Shown: positions 7,701 through 17,721, numbered from the stretch's first letter. The stretch is DNA of 64,000 bases from Candidatus Nitrotoga arctica (GCF_918378365.1 NZ_OU912926.1:1054001-1118000), one strand, 5' to 3'. Numbers and translations are program-made. The notes: generated by a model from the letters alone, not told the origin.

Positions 7701-10700
7701 TCAGAAGCGGGAGTAAGGCCTAGCCGTTATCGGCGGGAAGCGCACTGGTTCTGAATGAGCCTTAAACAGGTAGCGCAGATATATGAAAGTTAAGTTTGGA
7801 GTATAGAAAGCTGTGCGATCCATGTTGTAATATCCACCAATGGCCAGATGAGGCGTGACCTGATATTCGGTTGCCAACCGTAGGGAATAGCCTTTTCCAC
7901 CGCCATCCCCCCCGGGGTAAAACCCAGGGTCAATGCTATTGCCACTATGGACAGCATCGCTTTGCAAAGCGCTGTCTGTCGGGTAATAAGGCATACGTTT
8001 TTCATTGGTCCAGGCGAAGGAGGTTGAACCTCGCACCAGATAAGAAAGCTTCCCGCTACGGCCTGCCCACTCTACCGGCAGGTTCACTGAAGTGTAGCTT
8101 TGTGGGCTATAGTAACCGCCATGACCAAAAGTGTAGAAAGATTCGTTTTCCTTGTAGCGCCAGTGGGTCAGGGTTAGTCCCAGATTGACCCACTTGTCTT
8201 CCCGGCGCAGCATGTCCTTGTCTATGCCGATGCGCAGGGCAAGACGATTGTTATTGAGAACATTCTTGCCCCGCAATAGGCCATATTCGGCGCTAGCGAA
8301 GGTATTAAATTGACCAAAAGTGTGAGCAAGCCGACCGCCCACCCCGGTATAGGCGATACCCCCCCATATTTCACCTGTAGCTGGGTCGCGCGCGCCGGCA
8401 TAGGAAAGCAGGCTGTTAGTTTGAGGGCGGCGGAAAATTTCAAGGGCGTAGTCTACTTTGTTTGCTTCCCAGCCTTTGCGAATCCCCCCAACCATATTCT
8501 GGACCGGGAAACCGATACCGATCACGCCCAAATCCCAGCGTAATGCATCACCTTCATAGCCCACACCTACCGAGGTGCCATCTACTTTCTGCGCAAATGG
8601 AGGAGGAAGAGAGGAAGGCCTTACACCCAGCTTACCGAAGAGAGGTGCATCGTCTTGGGTGAGCTCGCCTGCATTGACACTGACCCGATCCACGTGGACA
8701 AAACCGTGCCCATCATAGCCCACCGGCCACCACCCGACCATTGGGGTCTCCGTTCCGTGATAGGTGGATGTACCGTTTGAAGAGTTCCTGCTGAGCTTTT
8801 CGAACCCTATTTCAATGCGGGGATCTCGCCTGGCCTCAATACGAGTAATTTCCTCCTCTGCTCTGGTGAGGCGGTGAATTAAAGCTGTTTTTTCTAGCTC
8901 TGGTGTAGATTTTTGGTTGTCAGCGGTATCTGTATTCTTAACTGCATTGGGATATCCTAAGGCGTAACCCGATTGCGGTGCTAGGCCGATCATTGGATGC
9001 TTGGGATCCAGATCGAGTAGAGGCACTGATTCGGCGGTTGTTGCCGTGCCTGGAGCGCGCCTCTCCAAGATCAGTGCTTGGCGGAAATAAGCCAAGGCAG
9101 CAGGGTATCTTTGGTCACTGCGTTCGATACGACCTGCCTGAATCAGAACATCTGGATTGTCAGGGTTGCTGGTGAGGAGTTCCGTAACTATCTTTTTAGC
9201 TCGATCCATATTTCCAAGGCGAGTTTCCAGCCGGGTAATGGACAATTTGGTATCTACATCATTCTCACGCAAACGAGGCAGCAGTTGATCGATCACCCCC
9301 TGAGCAGCCTGCTTTTCTCCTGCCTGGACGTGAGCTTGCGCGAGATTTAGACGTGACTCCAAGTCGTCCGGATATTTGTCCAGTATCGCCTGCAAGATCA
9401 GCAGGGCGGCTTTCCAGTCATTAGCCTCCAGCAGCAGGCGAGCTTGGGCTTTCAGGGTTGAAAGGTCGCCTGTTCGCCCAGAAACAGCCGCCCGGGCAGC
9501 GATAGTCCGAGCTTGAGCTGCTTCGCCACGCTGCAACAGATGTTCGATTTGCCGGGCAGCAAGGTCAGTTTCAATTGCCAGAATGGTTTCCCGTTGCCCG
9601 TCATTCCAGTCGGGGCGTTGCTGTAACTCAGGCAGGAAAATGCTCAGTGTGTCATCTTGTTTGGCCCGATTGAGCAACGAGGCGTAATAAAGCTGGCTGC
9701 TGGCTGTTGCTGATTTCGCGTCAATCAGGTGCCGTTTCATAAGGGCGAGGCCGCGGGCCGGTTGCTCTAGGCTAAACCAGCCTTCTGACACTTGTTCGAT
9801 CGAATTCGGATTGTTGTCTGTGGCATGTCGTTCGGCAAGGAGCAGCACTCGGGTCGCTTCGTCTCTCCTGCCGTCAGCTTGGAGCTTTGTGGCCTGACGA
9901 ATGCGCAACTTGATCCAAGTGCGTGTTTCAAGTTCATTCATGGCGCTGGAACGTGCTGACGGGGGAATACGGACCAAGCGCTGCAGTGCTTCTATTTCCC
10001 GCTCCTGGGTAGTCAGTACCAAAGCATAGGCATAGTTCATGCCGGAATCGTTCGGAACCAGCGCAATACCCTCTGCCATGACACGGCGACTGAGGATCTG
10101 CAAGCCCAAACTCTCATACAAATTTGCCAGATCATGGCGAATCCAGGCATCACGAGGGGCGAGTTGTACAGCGGTTTCCAATGCCAGCAGGGCGTGGCTG
10201 GGGCGGTGAGCGCTGATGAATGCCTCGGCTTCATCACGTAGCAGGCTGGCTTGGCTTTCGTTGAATCGATTGGCTTCCTTGGGGTTGTTCTGGCGGAATT
10301 CGGCGATCAACGCTTGGGCTTCATCGCGACGTTCGCTACGGGAGAGCAGCGCAAGTAGGCCGCGCATAGCCGAAGTATTGCTCGCATCCCGTTTGAGTGC
10401 CTCACGGTAGAGTGATTCGGCACCGGACAGATTCTGGCTCCGGGCGAGAATATTGCCCAGCAGGGCAAGTCCATCAGCATTGTTCGGCTCGATACTCAGT
10501 GCTTGTCGTGCAAATTGTTGCGCTTCAGCCAGCTTTCCGGCTTCGAGTAGCTCATCGGCCCGTTTCATTTGTCCCCAGAAAGTTGCAGTGCGGATCAGAC
10601 CAGACCATTTGTTGCTACCTGGTTCAGCCTTGGCCGCACGCTGAAACCAGCTCTTAGCCTCTTCGTGATGTCCTTGGCGTAAGCGAAGCAAGCCCATGCT

Positions 10701-11648
10701 ACCCAGCACTTGGGGATCTTTGGGGCGCTTTGATAGCGAGTTTTGCAGCTCACGCTGGGCAGCTTCCAGCTGGTCGTGTTCCAGAAAAGCGATCCCAGTC
10801 TGACGGGCACGTACCGCAGGGTCGTTGGCGATGCGCAACGCTTTCTCATGCAATTGTTGTAATTCTGCCAGATATTCGATGGCATTCTGGTCATTCGGAA
10901 ATTCTTTCAGATAGCGGCGGATCCAGGGTAAGGTTGCCGGTGCTGCCGCGAGACGCTTTATGGCAGCCCACCAGTTTTCGCGTAATTTTTGTCGGTTAAC
11001 GTCGGGCGCAGCGGCCAGGGATTCATAACCTTGCAGGATTTCCTGTTTGCTGCGTTGATTACTCTGCAGCCTAAGCCAGGCAAGGCGGTAGCGTGCTTCT
11101 CCTGTTTCCCGGTAAAGTTTGTCGAGAGCGGATTTTGCTGTTTGCTGATCTGCGGCAGTGCTACTCACGAGTTGGTAATATTCGAGCCCGAGTTCACCTG
11201 GAGGGGGGGCTTCCGGAAATAATCGGCGCATGATTTTGGCAGCTTCTTTGGTGTTGCCGGCTCTGGCCATCAGACGTGCGTTTGCCAGAATCTGCTTCTC
11301 AGTGGTGTTAACCCGATATAGGCTGTGCAGACCCAGAGTCTTGGCGTGTTGAGGATAACGCTGTTCCAGGCGACGTAAATATTCACCGGCAAGTTTTATA
11401 TTTCCTGTGCGTAGCTCAATGCTTCCCAGCATAAACAGCACTTCTGGATTGGATTCGATGGTCAGTAATTTTTCCAGCATGACACGTGCCAAATCCGGGC
11501 GATCCTTGGCTTCCCACATGTGAGCGCTGCGCAGCAGGTCGGCACTAGCGCTATTTTCTGAACGGGCAAGAGCTGGAACACTTAGCAACCCAGCCAGAGT
11601 CAGTGCGAAGGTAAGCGGGATGAGGCGGAGCTGCATGGTTTTTGCCAA
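7701..11648 (-). CDS. bcsC: Cellulose synthase outer-membrane subunit BcsC
   Basis: Exports the glucan across the outer membrane. The 1315 residues begin with a Sec signal (LIPLTFALTLAGLLSVPALA), then a long array of TPR repeats to about residue 930, then a C-terminal beta-barrel domain of about 340 residues ending in YSRF, an aromatic C-terminus typical of outer-membrane proteins. The reading frame overlaps the end of bcsZ by 49 bases; an internal ATG at 11636 (MQLRLIPLT) is a possible start that still overlaps. It is the last gene of bcsB-bcsZ-bcsC. A coiled, charged stretch near residue 920 (LEKTALIHRLTRAEEEITRIEARRD split by context) links the TPR part to the barrel. Confidence 0.94.
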   Translation of the reverse strand: MAKTMQLRLIPLTFALTLAGLLSVPALARSENSASADLLRSAHMWEAKDRPDLARVMLEKLLTIESNPEVLFMLGSIELRTGNIKLAGEYLRRLEQRYPQHAKTLGLHSLYRVNTTEKQILANARLMARAGNTKEAAKIMRRLFPEAPPPGELGLEYYQLVSSTAADQQTAKSALDKLYRETGEARYRLAWLRLQSNQRSKQEILQGYESLAAAPDVNRQKLRENWWAAIKRLAAAPATLPWIRRYLKEFPNDQNAIEYLAELQQLHEKALRIANDPAVRARQTGIAFLEHDQLEAAQRELQNSLSKRPKDPQVLGSMGLLRLRQGHHEEAKSWFQRAAKAEPGSNKWSGLIRTATFWGQMKRADELLEAGKLAEAQQFARQALSIEPNNADGLALLGNILARSQNLSGAESLYREALKRDASNTSAMRGLLALLSRSERRDEAQALIAEFRQNNPKEANRFNESQASLLRDEAEAFISAHRPSHALLALETAVQLAPRDAWIRHDLANLYESLGLQILSRRVMAEGIALVPNDSGMNYAYALVLTTQEREIEALQRLVRIPPSARSSAMNELETRTWIKLRIRQATKLQADGRRDEATRVLLLAERHATDNNPNSIEQVSEGWFSLEQPARGLALMKRHLIDAKSATASSQLYYASLLNRAKQDDTLSIFLPELQQRPDWNDGQRETILAIETDLAARQIEHLLQRGEAAQARTIAARAAVSGRTGDLSTLKAQARLLLEANDWKAALLILQAILDKYPDDLESRLNLAQAHVQAGEKQAAQGVIDQLLPRLRENDVDTKLSITRLETRLGNMDRAKKIVTELLTSNPDNPDVLIQAGRIERSDQRYPAALAYFRQALILERRAPGTATTAESVPLLDLDPKHPMIGLAPQSGYALGYPNAVKNTDTADNQKSTPELEKTALIHRLTRAEEEITRIEARRDPRIEIGFEKLSRNSSNGTSTYHGTETPMVGWWPVGYDGHGFVHVDRVSVNAGELTQDDAPLFGKLGVRPSSLPPPFAQKVDGTSVGVGYEGDALRWDLGVIGIGFPVQNMVGGIRKGWEANKVDYALEIFRRPQTNSLLSYAGARDPATGEIWGGIAYTGVGGRLAHTFGQFNTFASAEYGLLRGKNVLNNNRLALRIGIDKDMLRREDKWVNLGLTLTHWRYKENESFYTFGHGGYYSPQSYTSVNLPVEWAGRSGKLSYLVRGSTSFAWTNEKRMPYYPTDSALQSDAVHSGNSIDPGFYPGGDGGGKGYSLRLATEYQVTPHLAIGGYYNMDRTAFYTPNLTFIYLRYLFKAHSEPVRFPPITARPYSRF

Positions 11649-12811
11649 GAGGGCAGCAGGCTGCCATTTGTCGTGAAGTAGTAGCGCCCATCCATCCAGC
11701 CATGGGCAAAGAGGGAAAGCGCCTGTTCATAGTAGGCATCCGGCCGCGGTGGGCGAGCCGTCAGACGATCGTGTTGTCCCTGCAGAGCAGCGTTATCTTT
11801 CTGGGCGGCCAGGAAGGGTAGTAGTGCGGCGGAAAATCCTGATGGCCCTGGGCCATTGGCTTCACCCGTGATTATATTGACAGACTCTGGCGGGTAGCCA
11901 TGGCGCGTGATAAAGCTGGCCATGGGGGAAAAAGCAGCAAGAAGTCGTGGCCGGGCAGAAGCCTCGGGTGCAAGCATGCCGGCCCACAGATAAACCCGGA
12001 TGGCGTTATAGCCGCCTGTGCCTTTTTCTTTTCCCCCACTATCTATTCGGAATCCCTTGCTGTCCTGATAGACCGTCCAGTCAGGCGAGAATCCATTCGG
12101 GGCCGATTCCAAGAGGATCCGCTGGGAGGATTCCGAGATTCGCTGCCAAGTGGAATCAGGACTCCGGCTGCTTAGCCAGTCCATTAGCTGCATGGGCAGG
12201 TAGCTGGGATTGAGGCGCCAAGTTTTCACTCCCGTCTGGAAGCCGCGCGGTGCAGGCAGCAGAGTGGGGCCTAAGCCAGGCAGGTCTGCGGTTTCCTCGC
12301 GCAAGATACGGCTGGCCAACAGTGATGAAAGTGCAACGAAGCGGCGTTCGCCCCAGAGCCGGCCAGCTTCGCCCAATGCATAGACTATCCACAGATCGGC
12401 ATCCGATGCCGGATTGCTGTCCAGCACACCCCAACTGCCATCATCTCTGCGACCCCATAGCCACGCGGGCAGATGGCTGGTGAGATCGCCATTTGCCAGG
12501 TTGTTTTCGGTCCATTGCAGGATCTTGTCGAAGGTTTTGCGATCGTTGGCTACCAAGGCGAAAAACAGCGCATAGGCCTGTCCTTCTGACACGGTCTGCT
12601 TACGAGGGGTGCTGCCATCCACTACTCGTCCGCCCTCGTTGATGAATCCTGACTTGAAGCTTTGCCAAGCAGGCCAGTCTGTCTGGCAAGTGGGTTCGAC
12701 TGTTACTGCCTGCGCAGTGCCCAAGCAGAAGAAGAGCGTAGCGAGAATTTGGTATCTCCGGCACAGCAAAATGCCCGACTTGCGCACGGTATCCAAGAAT
12801 AAATATTTCAT
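11600..12811 (-). CDS. bcsZ: Endo-beta-1,4-glucanase BcsZ (GH8)
   Basis: Periplasmic cellulase of glycoside hydrolase family 8, 403 residues, which trims nascent cellulose and is a standard bcs component. Evidence includes RKQTVSEGQAYALFFAL, containing the general-acid glutamate, DADLWIVYALGEAGRLW, and FSPDWTVYQD, containing the conserved aspartate. An N-terminal hydrophobic stretch (YQILATLFFCLGTAQA) is a signal peptide. The frame extends upstream to 12892, but that part lies inside bcsB; the ATG at 12811 is 10 bases after the bcsB stop and places the signal correctly. The 3' end overlaps bcsC by 49 bases. Confidence 0.93.
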   Translation of the reverse strand: MKYLFLDTVRKSGILLCRRYQILATLFFCLGTAQAVTVEPTCQTDWPAWQSFKSGFINEGGRVVDGSTPRKQTVSEGQAYALFFALVANDRKTFDKILQWTENNLANGDLTSHLPAWLWGRRDDGSWGVLDSNPASDADLWIVYALGEAGRLWGERRFVALSSLLASRILREETADLPGLGPTLLPAPRGFQTGVKTWRLNPSYLPMQLMDWLSSRSPDSTWQRISESSQRILLESAPNGFSPDWTVYQDSKGFRIDSGGKEKGTGGYNAIRVYLWAGMLAPEASARPRLLAAFSPMASFITRHGYPPESVNIITGEANGPGPSGFSAALLPFLAAQKDNAALQGQHDRLTARPPRPDAYYEQALSLFAHGWMDGRYYFTTNGSLLPSWQKPCSSASSRLPSH

Positions 12812-12821
12812 TTCTAGGTGC

Positions 12822-15104
12822 TTATTTCTTGTGCTGACCAAGTCGTTTGGTAGCCAGATTATGCAGAGCACCAAAGGCAAGAAGGGCAACAAAAAGACCG
12901 ATTGCGACGCCGATAGCAGTCAGGAACAGTGGGTGGTGATGCAGGTGGAACCATATCCAGCGCCACCACGGTAACTCGCCTACGTAATACACATTGTTAA
13001 CGCGAAAACTCTCGACACTTTCGCCACGCATTAAAGCGAGGTCACCGCGGATGTATTGAACTTTCCCGCCATCATTCAGGGCATCAAGAGCTGAGGTCAA
13101 AGCTGTGGGGGTATTGGAAGTAAAGGCTACGACACTACGTGACGGGCTGAGCGGTGATTCAAAGCCGATGATGGCGGCCAAAGGTCCAGAGCCAAGAAGT
13201 ATGGTACCTTCTCCGGATTTGGATGTTTTGTTATCACTCAGTCCGAACCATTCATAAGCCATATCCATGGCTTTGCCCAAAGGCGTAAAGGTGCGGCTTC
13301 CTTCTTCCAGAAGGGCCGGAAGGGATTTACCCCAACTCGCGAGAAGATCCTTGTTAGCACCGCTGGCAATCACCAGCAGATCCAAATTTTTTGCATCTTG
13401 CACTGATTTTGTCTGTATGAGTTTGAAGTGCAGGGCAGGAACCCCGGTGGAGCGGCCCATGTGGCCCAGTAAAGCGAACATAGCTTCCATGTCAAAGGTG
13501 TTAGGCTGATCGGGGATGACGATCGCTGTCTCGGCAAGGTCGGCGTACTTGGTGAACGGAAATCCACTATTAGCGAAAAATGCCAGGTTTGGCATCGCGG
13601 CATAGTGGTATAAGTGGCTCAGATCCAAAGTTGAGTCCGGATCGATTGCAGCGCGCATGTTTCCTTGAGGTGAAGATTTGCAGCGACCGTTGTCACTGAA
13701 AGGAATGGAAAACGAAAACTGTAGTTGGTTATTGCTGCCCAGGTGGAAAGCGGGGATCACCACTCCGCTTTGCTCCCGCAAGGAACCATCATCCAGAATA
13801 GGCAGCATCAGGTGATTCTTTTCTCGGGTTCCTGTGCTGGACAGCAGTGGTATTGCTTCGATAAATTGGTCGTTTATTTCAATTCTCAGATTAGCATCGC
13901 CTTGTTCTGCCGGTGGCGTGTAACGGTATTTGAGGTCAATCGGTACTCCCTTCACTTCCCAAGTAAATAGATCGGCGGGCAAGCGGGCGTTGATGAGAAT
14001 TGGTTCGAGAGGTTGGCCCTGACGCTGTAGGTCGGCGGGACTATTGACGAGTTGGCCCAATGGTATGGGACGGCCTGATTGCAGCCAGTTAGGCGCATCG
14101 TAAGCGACACGACGCGGTGGATATTCCAGTGTCTTGATGGCAATTGAAGTACCAGTCATGGCAGCTTTGCCCAGAACCAAGGCATCTGCGGCTAGCTGCA
14201 GGTCGGCAGCATTACGACCAAGGATGAGGAGTAGCTTGCCTGTAGGATTTTCCGGATGTTGCATCAGAGAGATGGTTGGTGCGTTCACCTTGGGATATTT
14301 AGCAAGAAATTCTGGTCGTTCGTCATTGGTCGCGAAAACCACGCCATAGCGTTCTGGCAGACGATTCAAATAGGCTGGAAAGCGGGCACCGCGATAACTC
14401 GCCAAAGCACCAAACCAGGAGGCGATACCGCCTGCCGCTCGCAGTGAATTTAGAGAGGGCTCGGTGGCAAATACAAAAGGCAGGTTAAGTAAGCGATTGT
14501 CTCGTTGATCGAAGAAGGGCGCGGGCAGCAGAGCAAGATCGTTGCGTAGAGCTATTGATTGAAAATTTATTTCCAGCGTGCTCATGTTGCTAATGTTGGC
14601 CCACAAGCTGGAGTGGAGAGGAAATTCGCAATCATTGGTGTAATGGCCGATGAATTGCAGGTGCAGTTTGTTAAAATCAGTAAAGAAACGGGGATCAAGA
14701 TCAAGATCAAGTTTTTGTGGACCAGCCAGACTCTCCTTGGTCACTGGCAACGTGGCCATCACTTCATCGTTCAGGTATACCTTGAGATGAGATAGATTTG
14801 GTAGCAATGCGGGGGATAGTGTGTAGTTTAGGTGCAGCCTGGCCTTGGTGACGATCTCGTCCAGCCGCACGCCCAAAGAAAGATAGGCGTTACCGTCCAC
14901 GCCCCTCAACTCGATTGGCCGGGAGGCGCCAATGTCCTTCATGGTTAATACAGACTGGCGGCTGGGAATTGTTGCGACTTCTGACTTTGGTAAGAGAGGT
15001 GGTGCATTTGTTTGAACGGCCCATGAAAGAGATGAAAAGCTTAAACAAAGACCTGCGAACAGTACGAAATATTGATTGAGGTTGGCAATCACAGAAACTT
15101 TCAT
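12822..15104 (-). CDS. bcsB: Cellulose synthase periplasmic subunit BcsB
   Basis: Periplasmic, membrane-anchored partner of BcsA that guides the glucan and stabilises the synthase. The 760 residues start with a signal peptide (FVLFAGLCLSFSSLSWA), hold two carbohydrate-binding/flavodoxin-like repeats, and end with one membrane span (about 725-750, ALFLTAIGVAIGLFVALLAF-like) and a basic tail. The family hallmark STLDLSHLYHYAAMPNLAFF is present near residue 495. The gene name cyclic di-GMP-binding protein is historical; the nucleotide binds BcsA. It is the first gene of bcsBZC on the minus strand, separated from bcsA rather than joined to it as in enterobacteria. Confidence 0.95.
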   Translation of the reverse strand: MKVSVIANLNQYFVLFAGLCLSFSSLSWAVQTNAPPLLPKSEVATIPSRQSVLTMKDIGASRPIELRGVDGNAYLSLGVRLDEIVTKARLHLNYTLSPALLPNLSHLKVYLNDEVMATLPVTKESLAGPQKLDLDLDPRFFTDFNKLHLQFIGHYTNDCEFPLHSSLWANISNMSTLEINFQSIALRNDLALLPAPFFDQRDNRLLNLPFVFATEPSLNSLRAAGGIASWFGALASYRGARFPAYLNRLPERYGVVFATNDERPEFLAKYPKVNAPTISLMQHPENPTGKLLLILGRNAADLQLAADALVLGKAAMTGTSIAIKTLEYPPRRVAYDAPNWLQSGRPIPLGQLVNSPADLQRQGQPLEPILINARLPADLFTWEVKGVPIDLKYRYTPPAEQGDANLRIEINDQFIEAIPLLSSTGTREKNHLMLPILDDGSLREQSGVVIPAFHLGSNNQLQFSFSIPFSDNGRCKSSPQGNMRAAIDPDSTLDLSHLYHYAAMPNLAFFANSGFPFTKYADLAETAIVIPDQPNTFDMEAMFALLGHMGRSTGVPALHFKLIQTKSVQDAKNLDLLVIASGANKDLLASWGKSLPALLEEGSRTFTPLGKAMDMAYEWFGLSDNKTSKSGEGTILLGSGPLAAIIGFESPLSPSRSVVAFTSNTPTALTSALDALNDGGKVQYIRGDLALMRGESVESFRVNNVYYVGELPWWRWIWFHLHHHPLFLTAIGVAIGLFVALLAFGALHNLATKRLGQHKK

Positions 15105-15604
15105 TTTTTGATTTTTAGGTTTTGTCTGACTTCAATTGGCAGGGGATTCGATTTTTTTTATCATTGGTTTTTACCATTGCAACTTATTGCCTCTGAGTTG
15201 AATTATCAGAGAAATTTAGTCGGGGTGATGTATGGAATAAGGCGGAAAATTTCCTCTAGCTTGGCATTTAGTAATGCACGAGTTCGATAGTTCAGCCCTT
15301 ATTGTGTTATTGGTCAGTCTGTTTCATCTGCTGTTTTCTGTGAAATGAGACATTGCCCAGCATAAATTCATTATCGGTCAATATTTCACGAAGCTTAGGA
15401 AGTTCCTATGCTCTATCGTAACGCGTACAATGACATGCGCTCGTTACAGAAGCATCAGTGGATCATTGTTTGGCGGACGGACTTCACGATGTGAGATTTG
15501 ATGCTCTAACGTGTTTGAGCTTAACGCGTCAATTATTGAAATGAGAAGGGGGCTTCAACTCGCAAAAGGCATGCTGGTAACTCGAATACATCTGCGATCA
15601 CTGT
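15105..15604. other. Non-coding region upstream of bcsB
   Basis: Should contain the promoter of bcsBZC, reading leftwards, and runs into IS3 debris on the right. No intact gene, riboswitch or clear promoter pair was recognised. Short frames such as the one at 15408 match nothing I know. Confidence 0.35.
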
Positions 15605-15790
15605 GCTATTGCTAAGAAGCGTTCTAAGAGAGGATTGATACATCCACCTGAACATGGCAGCCGGTGCCTTGTTCTGGAGTACCGACAATTGCTTAATCAA
15701 TTTGGAATAATGGTATCCATGCTATGACGATAATGGCTACGAATAACGTACCGATGGAAAGCTTCTAGTGGGCTCAAAAAATAGCATGAT
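15605..15790 (+). pseudogene. IS3-family transposase (OrfB) remnant
   Basis: In one frame the sequence reads KKRSKRGLIHPPEHGSRC then EYRQLLNQFGIMVSM, followed after frame damage by VPMESF, a stop and WAQK. This is the integrase-core pattern of IS3-family OrfB: RGLIHHSDRGSQY, EYRxLLxQFGxxxSMS, then NAxMESFWxxLK. The HSD has become PPE, so a catalytic Asp is gone, and stops and a frame change follow SM. No terminal repeats were located. It is a decayed fragment, not a functional gene. Confidence 0.6.
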
Positions 15791-15928
15791 CAGAAGTACA
15801 AACGGAGCTACGACATTCTGCTATGCATTGATTAGCTAATCTTTAAACTCAGCTCATTATTATCTTGACTAATTGGTTCCCCGTACATTATTGTCTTAAC
15901 AAAGATTTCATTTACTTTAGAGATTAAA

Positions 15929-16378
15929 ATGAACCCACAAAAGATAGTTATTGCTATGCCAACCGAAGAAGAATTTATGCCAAGTATTTCAAGGTGGGGG
16001 CATGAATATGTCTGGACCAAAAGAGAAACATACTTCGTTAATGTTATTAAGAAAGATATTAGCGTTAGTGAGATGGGTGTTGAGGAAACTCCTGATAAGG
16101 CAACAGTTGAAAAATTGAAACAACAAATGCTAGATTTCATTAAAAATAAAGCAAGAGAAATGATGCCTGTGCTGGCATTCAATAAAGCTCATTTTGAAGT
16201 TTTATTTGCGGAGTCTCCAGCAGATCGACTGGCTGAGTATGCCAAAGAAATTAATGCGGGTATGATTGTAGTAGCGACAAGAAATAAGAGAGGTTTTTCT
16301 GGGCTTTTTCTTAGCTCCTTTGCGGATCGCCTTTTAAAATTATCACCCTGTGATGTATTAGTTTTAAGACCAAATTAA
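15929..16378 (+). CDS. Universal stress protein (UspA family)
   Basis: Cytosolic protein of 149 residues. The N-terminus KIVIAMPTEEEF is the first beta strand of the Usp fold. LAEYAKEINAGMIVVATRNKRGFSGLFLSSFADRLLKLSPCDVLVLRP is the classical C-terminal region, in which a G-x2-G-x9-G-type ATP loop is only partly kept: GFSG is present but the usual SV is replaced by SF. The region between the first strand and the helix is lysine-rich and diverged. It stands alone between two transposase remnants in a locally AT-rich patch, so transfer is possible. The exact stress role cannot be read from sequence. Confidence 0.8.
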   Translation: MNPQKIVIAMPTEEEFMPSISRWGHEYVWTKRETYFVNVIKKDISVSEMGVEETPDKATVEKLKQQMLDFIKNKAREMMPVLAFNKAHFEVLFAESPADRLAEYAKEINAGMIVVATRNKRGFSGLFLSSFADRLLKLSPCDVLVLRPN

Positions 16379-16487
16379 AAATTAATATACGGCGAATTCA
16401 AGACCAACCGCAACAGTTAATGTTTAGTTGCGGCTTTAATATATTGAGCAGGAGTTTGTTGTAAACCGCTACCGGTGATCGAAATAC

Positions 16488-16850
16488 GAGCGATTCTTTA
16501 GACATGTATTCAAGATGCAAGCAATTTCATCCAACTGTTCTTGCGTGTAGGTCGACAGGTCTCCCCTTGGTCAAATACTGGCGCAGCAGTCAGTTAGTAT
16601 TGTCGTTCAAACTGCATTGCCACGGGCTGCGCGGCTCGTAAGTTTACTGCCATACCAGTTCGTTCAGTCAGTTGCACGTGTTTACTCATCTCGCGCGCTT
16701 GGTGGTAGGTGAAGGTATTGCGTAGTTCTGGCGGAATTACTCTGCGCTTCACTGAATCCGTCCAGCCCCGATTGTGCCATACCATCAGCCACTATCATCA
16801 ATGTGGAGCGTTTGATCAGCGTGCTGACTGAAACAGTTCATTGCGCCTTT
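16488..16850 (-). pseudogene. IS30-family transposase remnant
   Basis: Reading leftwards, pieces in shifting frames give a KRSTLMIVADGM-like stretch, then RVIPPELRNTFTYHQAREMSKH and LTERTGMAV, then LLRQYLTKG, and finally DLSTYTQEQLDEIACILNT. These match in order the C-terminal half of IS30-family transposases (PPELRxTxTYDxGxEM, TGxxVYFCDPHSPWQRG, LLRQYxPKGTDLSxYTQEQLDxIAxxLN). The YFCDPHSPWQRGSNE segment carrying the catalytic Glu is garbled and at least two frameshifts are needed. The N-terminal half and the terminal repeats are missing. Confidence 0.75.
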
Positions 16851-16919
16851 CATCATGTGGGTTTCCGAGCCATGACGACTGGGCATTTAGTTACATTAAA
16901 GCAAGATTTGTAATTTATC

Positions 16920-17555
16920 GTGAGAGATTTGATGACATCTAATACCCGTGACACTCAATTATTGCTTACGCCGGAAATGGCATTAAAAGCTCTTAAAGAC
17001 GGCAATGCGCGCTTCGTGAATAACCTTAAAATCAGCCGCAATCTGTTACAACAATTGAACGAAACTTCAGATAGGCAATGCCCATTCGCCGTTGTCCTGA
17101 GTTGCATCGATTCGCGCGCATCAGCTGAGCTTATTTTTGATCAGGGTTTAGGTGATCTCGTCAGCATTCGAATTGCTGGAAATGTTATTAATGAAGACAT
17201 TCTTGGTAGTATGGAATTTGCTTGCAAAATTGGCGGTGCAAAAATTGTCGTTGTATTAGGTCATAGCCGTTGCGGCGCCATCAAAGGGGCGTGTGATGAT
17301 GTCAGACTAGGAAATCTTACCACTCTAATCGCTAAGCTCAAGCCAGCAGTGGCAAGTGTTCGTGAGCCAACAACAGATCGGAACTCCAAGAATTCAGAGT
17401 TTGTGGAAAAAGTTGCTGTGGCTAATGTACACTTGATGATTGCTAACATTAAACACCGGAGCGAAATTCTGCGTGAAATGCAGGGCAACAACGAGATAGC
17501 TATTGTGGGCGGTATGTACGAAATCCAGACTGGAAGTATTGAGTTTTATCAATAA
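16920..17555 (+). CDS. Beta-class carbonic anhydrase
   Basis: Zinc enzyme of 211 residues interconverting CO2 and bicarbonate in the cytoplasm. The ligand motif CIDSR (about residue 61) supplies Cys and the Asp/Arg dyad, and GHSRCGA (about 117) supplies the His and Cys ligands. NARFVNN near the N-terminus and AGNVINEDILGSMEFA are also family-typical. GTG at 16920 is the annotated start; an ATG at 16932 (MTSNTRD) is an alternative. No signal peptide is visible. It lies 166 bases upstream of a SulP transporter on the same strand, a pairing associated with bicarbonate uptake. Confidence 0.92.
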   Translation: MRDLMTSNTRDTQLLLTPEMALKALKDGNARFVNNLKISRNLLQQLNETSDRQCPFAVVLSCIDSRASAELIFDQGLGDLVSIRIAGNVINEDILGSMEFACKIGGAKIVVVLGHSRCGAIKGACDDVRLGNLTTLIAKLKPAVASVREPTTDRNSKNSEFVEKVAVANVHLMIANIKHRSEILREMQGNNEIAIVGGMYEIQTGSIEFYQ

Positions 17556-17683
17556 TAAATATAGCGAACCAGGTCGGACTCTTACCTACGTGTTTATTTA
17601 TGACCAAAATAATTCCGATTTTATAGATAGGTTTTTCATAAAATTATCACCATAACCTCATACTATTGTTAAACATACCGTAA

Positions 17684-17689
17684 TATAAT
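17684..17689 (+). promoter_or_regulatory. Candidate -10 element for the SulP gene
   Basis: A perfect TATAAT hexamer lies 33 bases before the SulP start codon in an AT-rich spacer. The only good -35 candidate (TTGTTA at 17666) is too close, so this would need an activator or is fortuitous. Confidence 0.3.
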
Positions 17690-17721
17690 GCGATCAACAT
17701 AAAATTGTAGAGGTGGAAAAA

